Source: Streptomyces sp. SKN60 (GTDB lineage: Bacteria; Actinomycetota; Actinomycetes; Streptomycetales; Streptomycetaceae). Taken from it: DNA of 64,000 nucleotides. The position numbers and the translations under genes were made by a program. Under the pieces are notes generated by a model. That model had not been told where the DNA came from. It did not search any database and saw nothing but the letters and a program-made list of their open reading frames with translations. Below are positions 63,067-64,000 of the stretch, piece by piece. Location: contig NZ_JAHTMW010000014.1 in assembly GCF_026236535.1 (NCBI RefSeq), forward strand, positions 124,001 to 188,000. Direction: 5' to 3'. Numbering within the stretch: the first letter of the stretch is position 1; every line of letters starts with the position of its first letter.

Positions 63067-64000
63067 CTGACTACGTTCCGAGACCTCGGGATCCTTCCCG
63101 AGACGGCCGAGGCCCTGGAAGCCGTCGGCATCGTTTCCCCCTTCCCCATCCAGGAGATGACCCTTCCGGTCGCCCTTTCCGGCACCGACGTCATCGGCCA
63201 GGCCAAGACCGGTACGGGCAAGACCCTCGGCTTCGGCCTCCCGATCCTGGAGCGCGTCATCGTCCCCGCCGACGTCGAGGCGGGCCGGGCCGAGCCCGAG
63301 CAGCTGACCGACGCCCCGCAGGCGCTCGTCGTCGTGCCCACCCGCGAGCTGTGCCAGCAGGTCACCAACGACCTGCTCACCGCCGGCAAGGTGCGCAACG
63401 TGCGGGTCCTCGCCATCTACGGCGGCCGGGCCTACGAGCCCCAGGTCGAGGCACTGAAGAAGGGTGTCGACGTGATCGTCGGCACCCCCGGCCGGCTGCT
63501 CGACCTGGCCGGCCAGCGCAAGCTCGACCTGTCGCACGTCAAGGCGCTCGTCCTGGACGAGGCCGACGAGATGCTCGACCTGGGCTTCCTGCCCGACGTC
63601 GAGAAGATCATCAACATGCTTCCGGCGAAGCGCCAGACCATGCTGTTCTCGGCGACCATGCCGGGCGCCGTCATCGGCCTGGCCCGCCGCTACATGTCGA
63701 AGCCCACGCACATCCGCGCCACCTCGCCGGACGACGAGGGCGCCACCCACGCGAACATCGCGCAGCACGTCTTCCGCGCCCACAACATGGACAAGCCGGA
63801 GATGGTCGCGCGCATCCTGCAGGCCCGCGGCCGCGGTCTCGCGATGATCTTCTGCCGTACGAAGCGCACCGCCGCCGACATCGCCGAGCAGCTGGAGCGC
63901 CGCGGCTTCGCCTCCGGCGCGGTCCACGGCGACCTCGGCCAGGGCGCCCGCGAGCAGGCGCTGCGCGCCTTCCGCAACGGCAAGGTCGACGTCCTCGTCG
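63067..64000 (+). CDS. DEAD-box ATP-dependent RNA helicase (RhlE/DeaD type), 3' truncated by the window
   Basis: The first 311 residues of a DEAD-box helicase; the gene continues past the window. Motifs in order: a Phe plus Q motif (SPFPIQEM), Walker A AKTGTGKTLG, PTRELCQQ, GTPGRLLDL, DEADEMLDLGF, SATMP, and the start of domain 2 with IFCRTKRTAA and VHGDLGQGAREQALRAF. The start is CTG 63067: no ATG, GTG or TTG is in frame between the stop at 63016-63018 and the Q motif, and AGAGG lies 7 bases before the CTG. Homologous mycobacterial helicase Rv3211 (rhlE) has the same neighbours. Confidence 0.93.
   Translation, partial: MTTFRDLGILPETAEALEAVGIVSPFPIQEMTLPVALSGTDVIGQAKTGTGKTLGFGLPILERVIVPADVEAGRAEPEQLTDAPQALVVVPTRELCQQVTNDLLTAGKVRNVRVLAIYGGRAYEPQVEALKKGVDVIVGTPGRLLDLAGQRKLDLSHVKALVLDEADEMLDLGFLPDVEKIINMLPAKRQTMLFSATMPGAVIGLARRYMSKPTHIRATSPDDEGATHANIAQHVFRAHNMDKPEMVARILQARGRGLAMIFCRTKRTAADIAEQLERRGFASGAVHGDLGQGAREQALRAFRNGKVDVLV

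Noticed and set aside
62813..63070. An 86-codon ORF upstream of the DEAD-box helicase as a normal gene
   Set aside because: Third-position base composition is mixed, unlike coding genes here; kept only as a possible leader frame.

Overview
The window is chromosomal DNA from a Streptomyces-like actinomycete. The base composition is very GC-rich with strong GC at third codon positions, GTG starts are frequent, and genes are often coupled by 4-base overlaps. The gene set includes WblC, Mrx1, UvrD2, an AdnA/AdnB-type pair, a DUF3107 protein and TOMM/ThiF-like and AIM24 families. No insertion sequence, phage module or CRISPR array was seen. From memory of the M. tuberculosis map, much of the gene order follows Rv3193c to Rv3211 (UPF0182, PDZ-Lon, DUF2342 protease, ABC1 kinase, whiB7, uvrD2, mrx1, nudC, adnB, adnA, ATL, moeZ, DUF3152, TetR, DUF3107, ferritin-like, DEAD-box helicase), so it reads as an old conserved core block with streptomycete insertions.

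Layout: 1-3.0 kb holds an SMR exporter, TetR regulator, histidinol-phosphatase, CBS protein and Fur-family regulator. 3.0-5.5 kb holds two identical initiator tRNA genes flanking a Sel1-repeat protein. 5.5-14.6 kb holds UPF0182, PPA1309, a PDZ-Lon protease, MoaE, an SDR protein, a DUF2342 metalloprotease and a Nudix protein. 14.7-18.6 kb holds a TerD-AIM24/AIM24/AIM24 operon and a YgjP-type metallopeptidase. 18.7-25.6 kb holds a ThiF-like protein coupled to an ABC1 kinase, then wblC with a long attenuator leader, uvrD2 and mrx1. 25.6-37 kb holds nudC, an M20 dipeptidase, AdnB and AdnA separated by a secreted protein, and an alkyltransferase-like protein. 37-50.7 kb holds a flippase-like membrane protein, a YwiC-like protein, narGHJI and two TAP-type lipoprotein peptidases. 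50.7-59.7 kb holds moeZ, a putative exopolysaccharide cluster (PelF-like glycosyltransferase, membrane protein, epimerase, spherulin-4 protein), a DUF3152 metzincin-like protein and an alpha/beta hydrolase. 59.8-64 kb holds small proteins, a TetR, DUF3107, a ferritin-like protein and a DEAD-box helicase cut by the window end.

How the genes connect: (1) Translation and thiol stress. wblC has an autoregulatory-type promoter, a 120-codon upstream ORF and a terminator just before the coding region. SigR-type promoters (GGAAT-N18-GTT) lie upstream of mrx1 and moeZ. (2) Anaerobic nitrate respiration. narGHJI sits opposite a YwiC-like gene; moaE and moeZ in the same window belong to molybdenum-cofactor or sulfur-transfer pathways; a DevR/OsdR-like box lies upstream of narG. 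(3) Genome maintenance. UvrD2, AdnA, AdnB, an ATL protein and NudC cluster together. (4) Cell surface. The glycosyltransferase cluster, flippase-like protein, TAP peptidases and secreted proteins act at the envelope.
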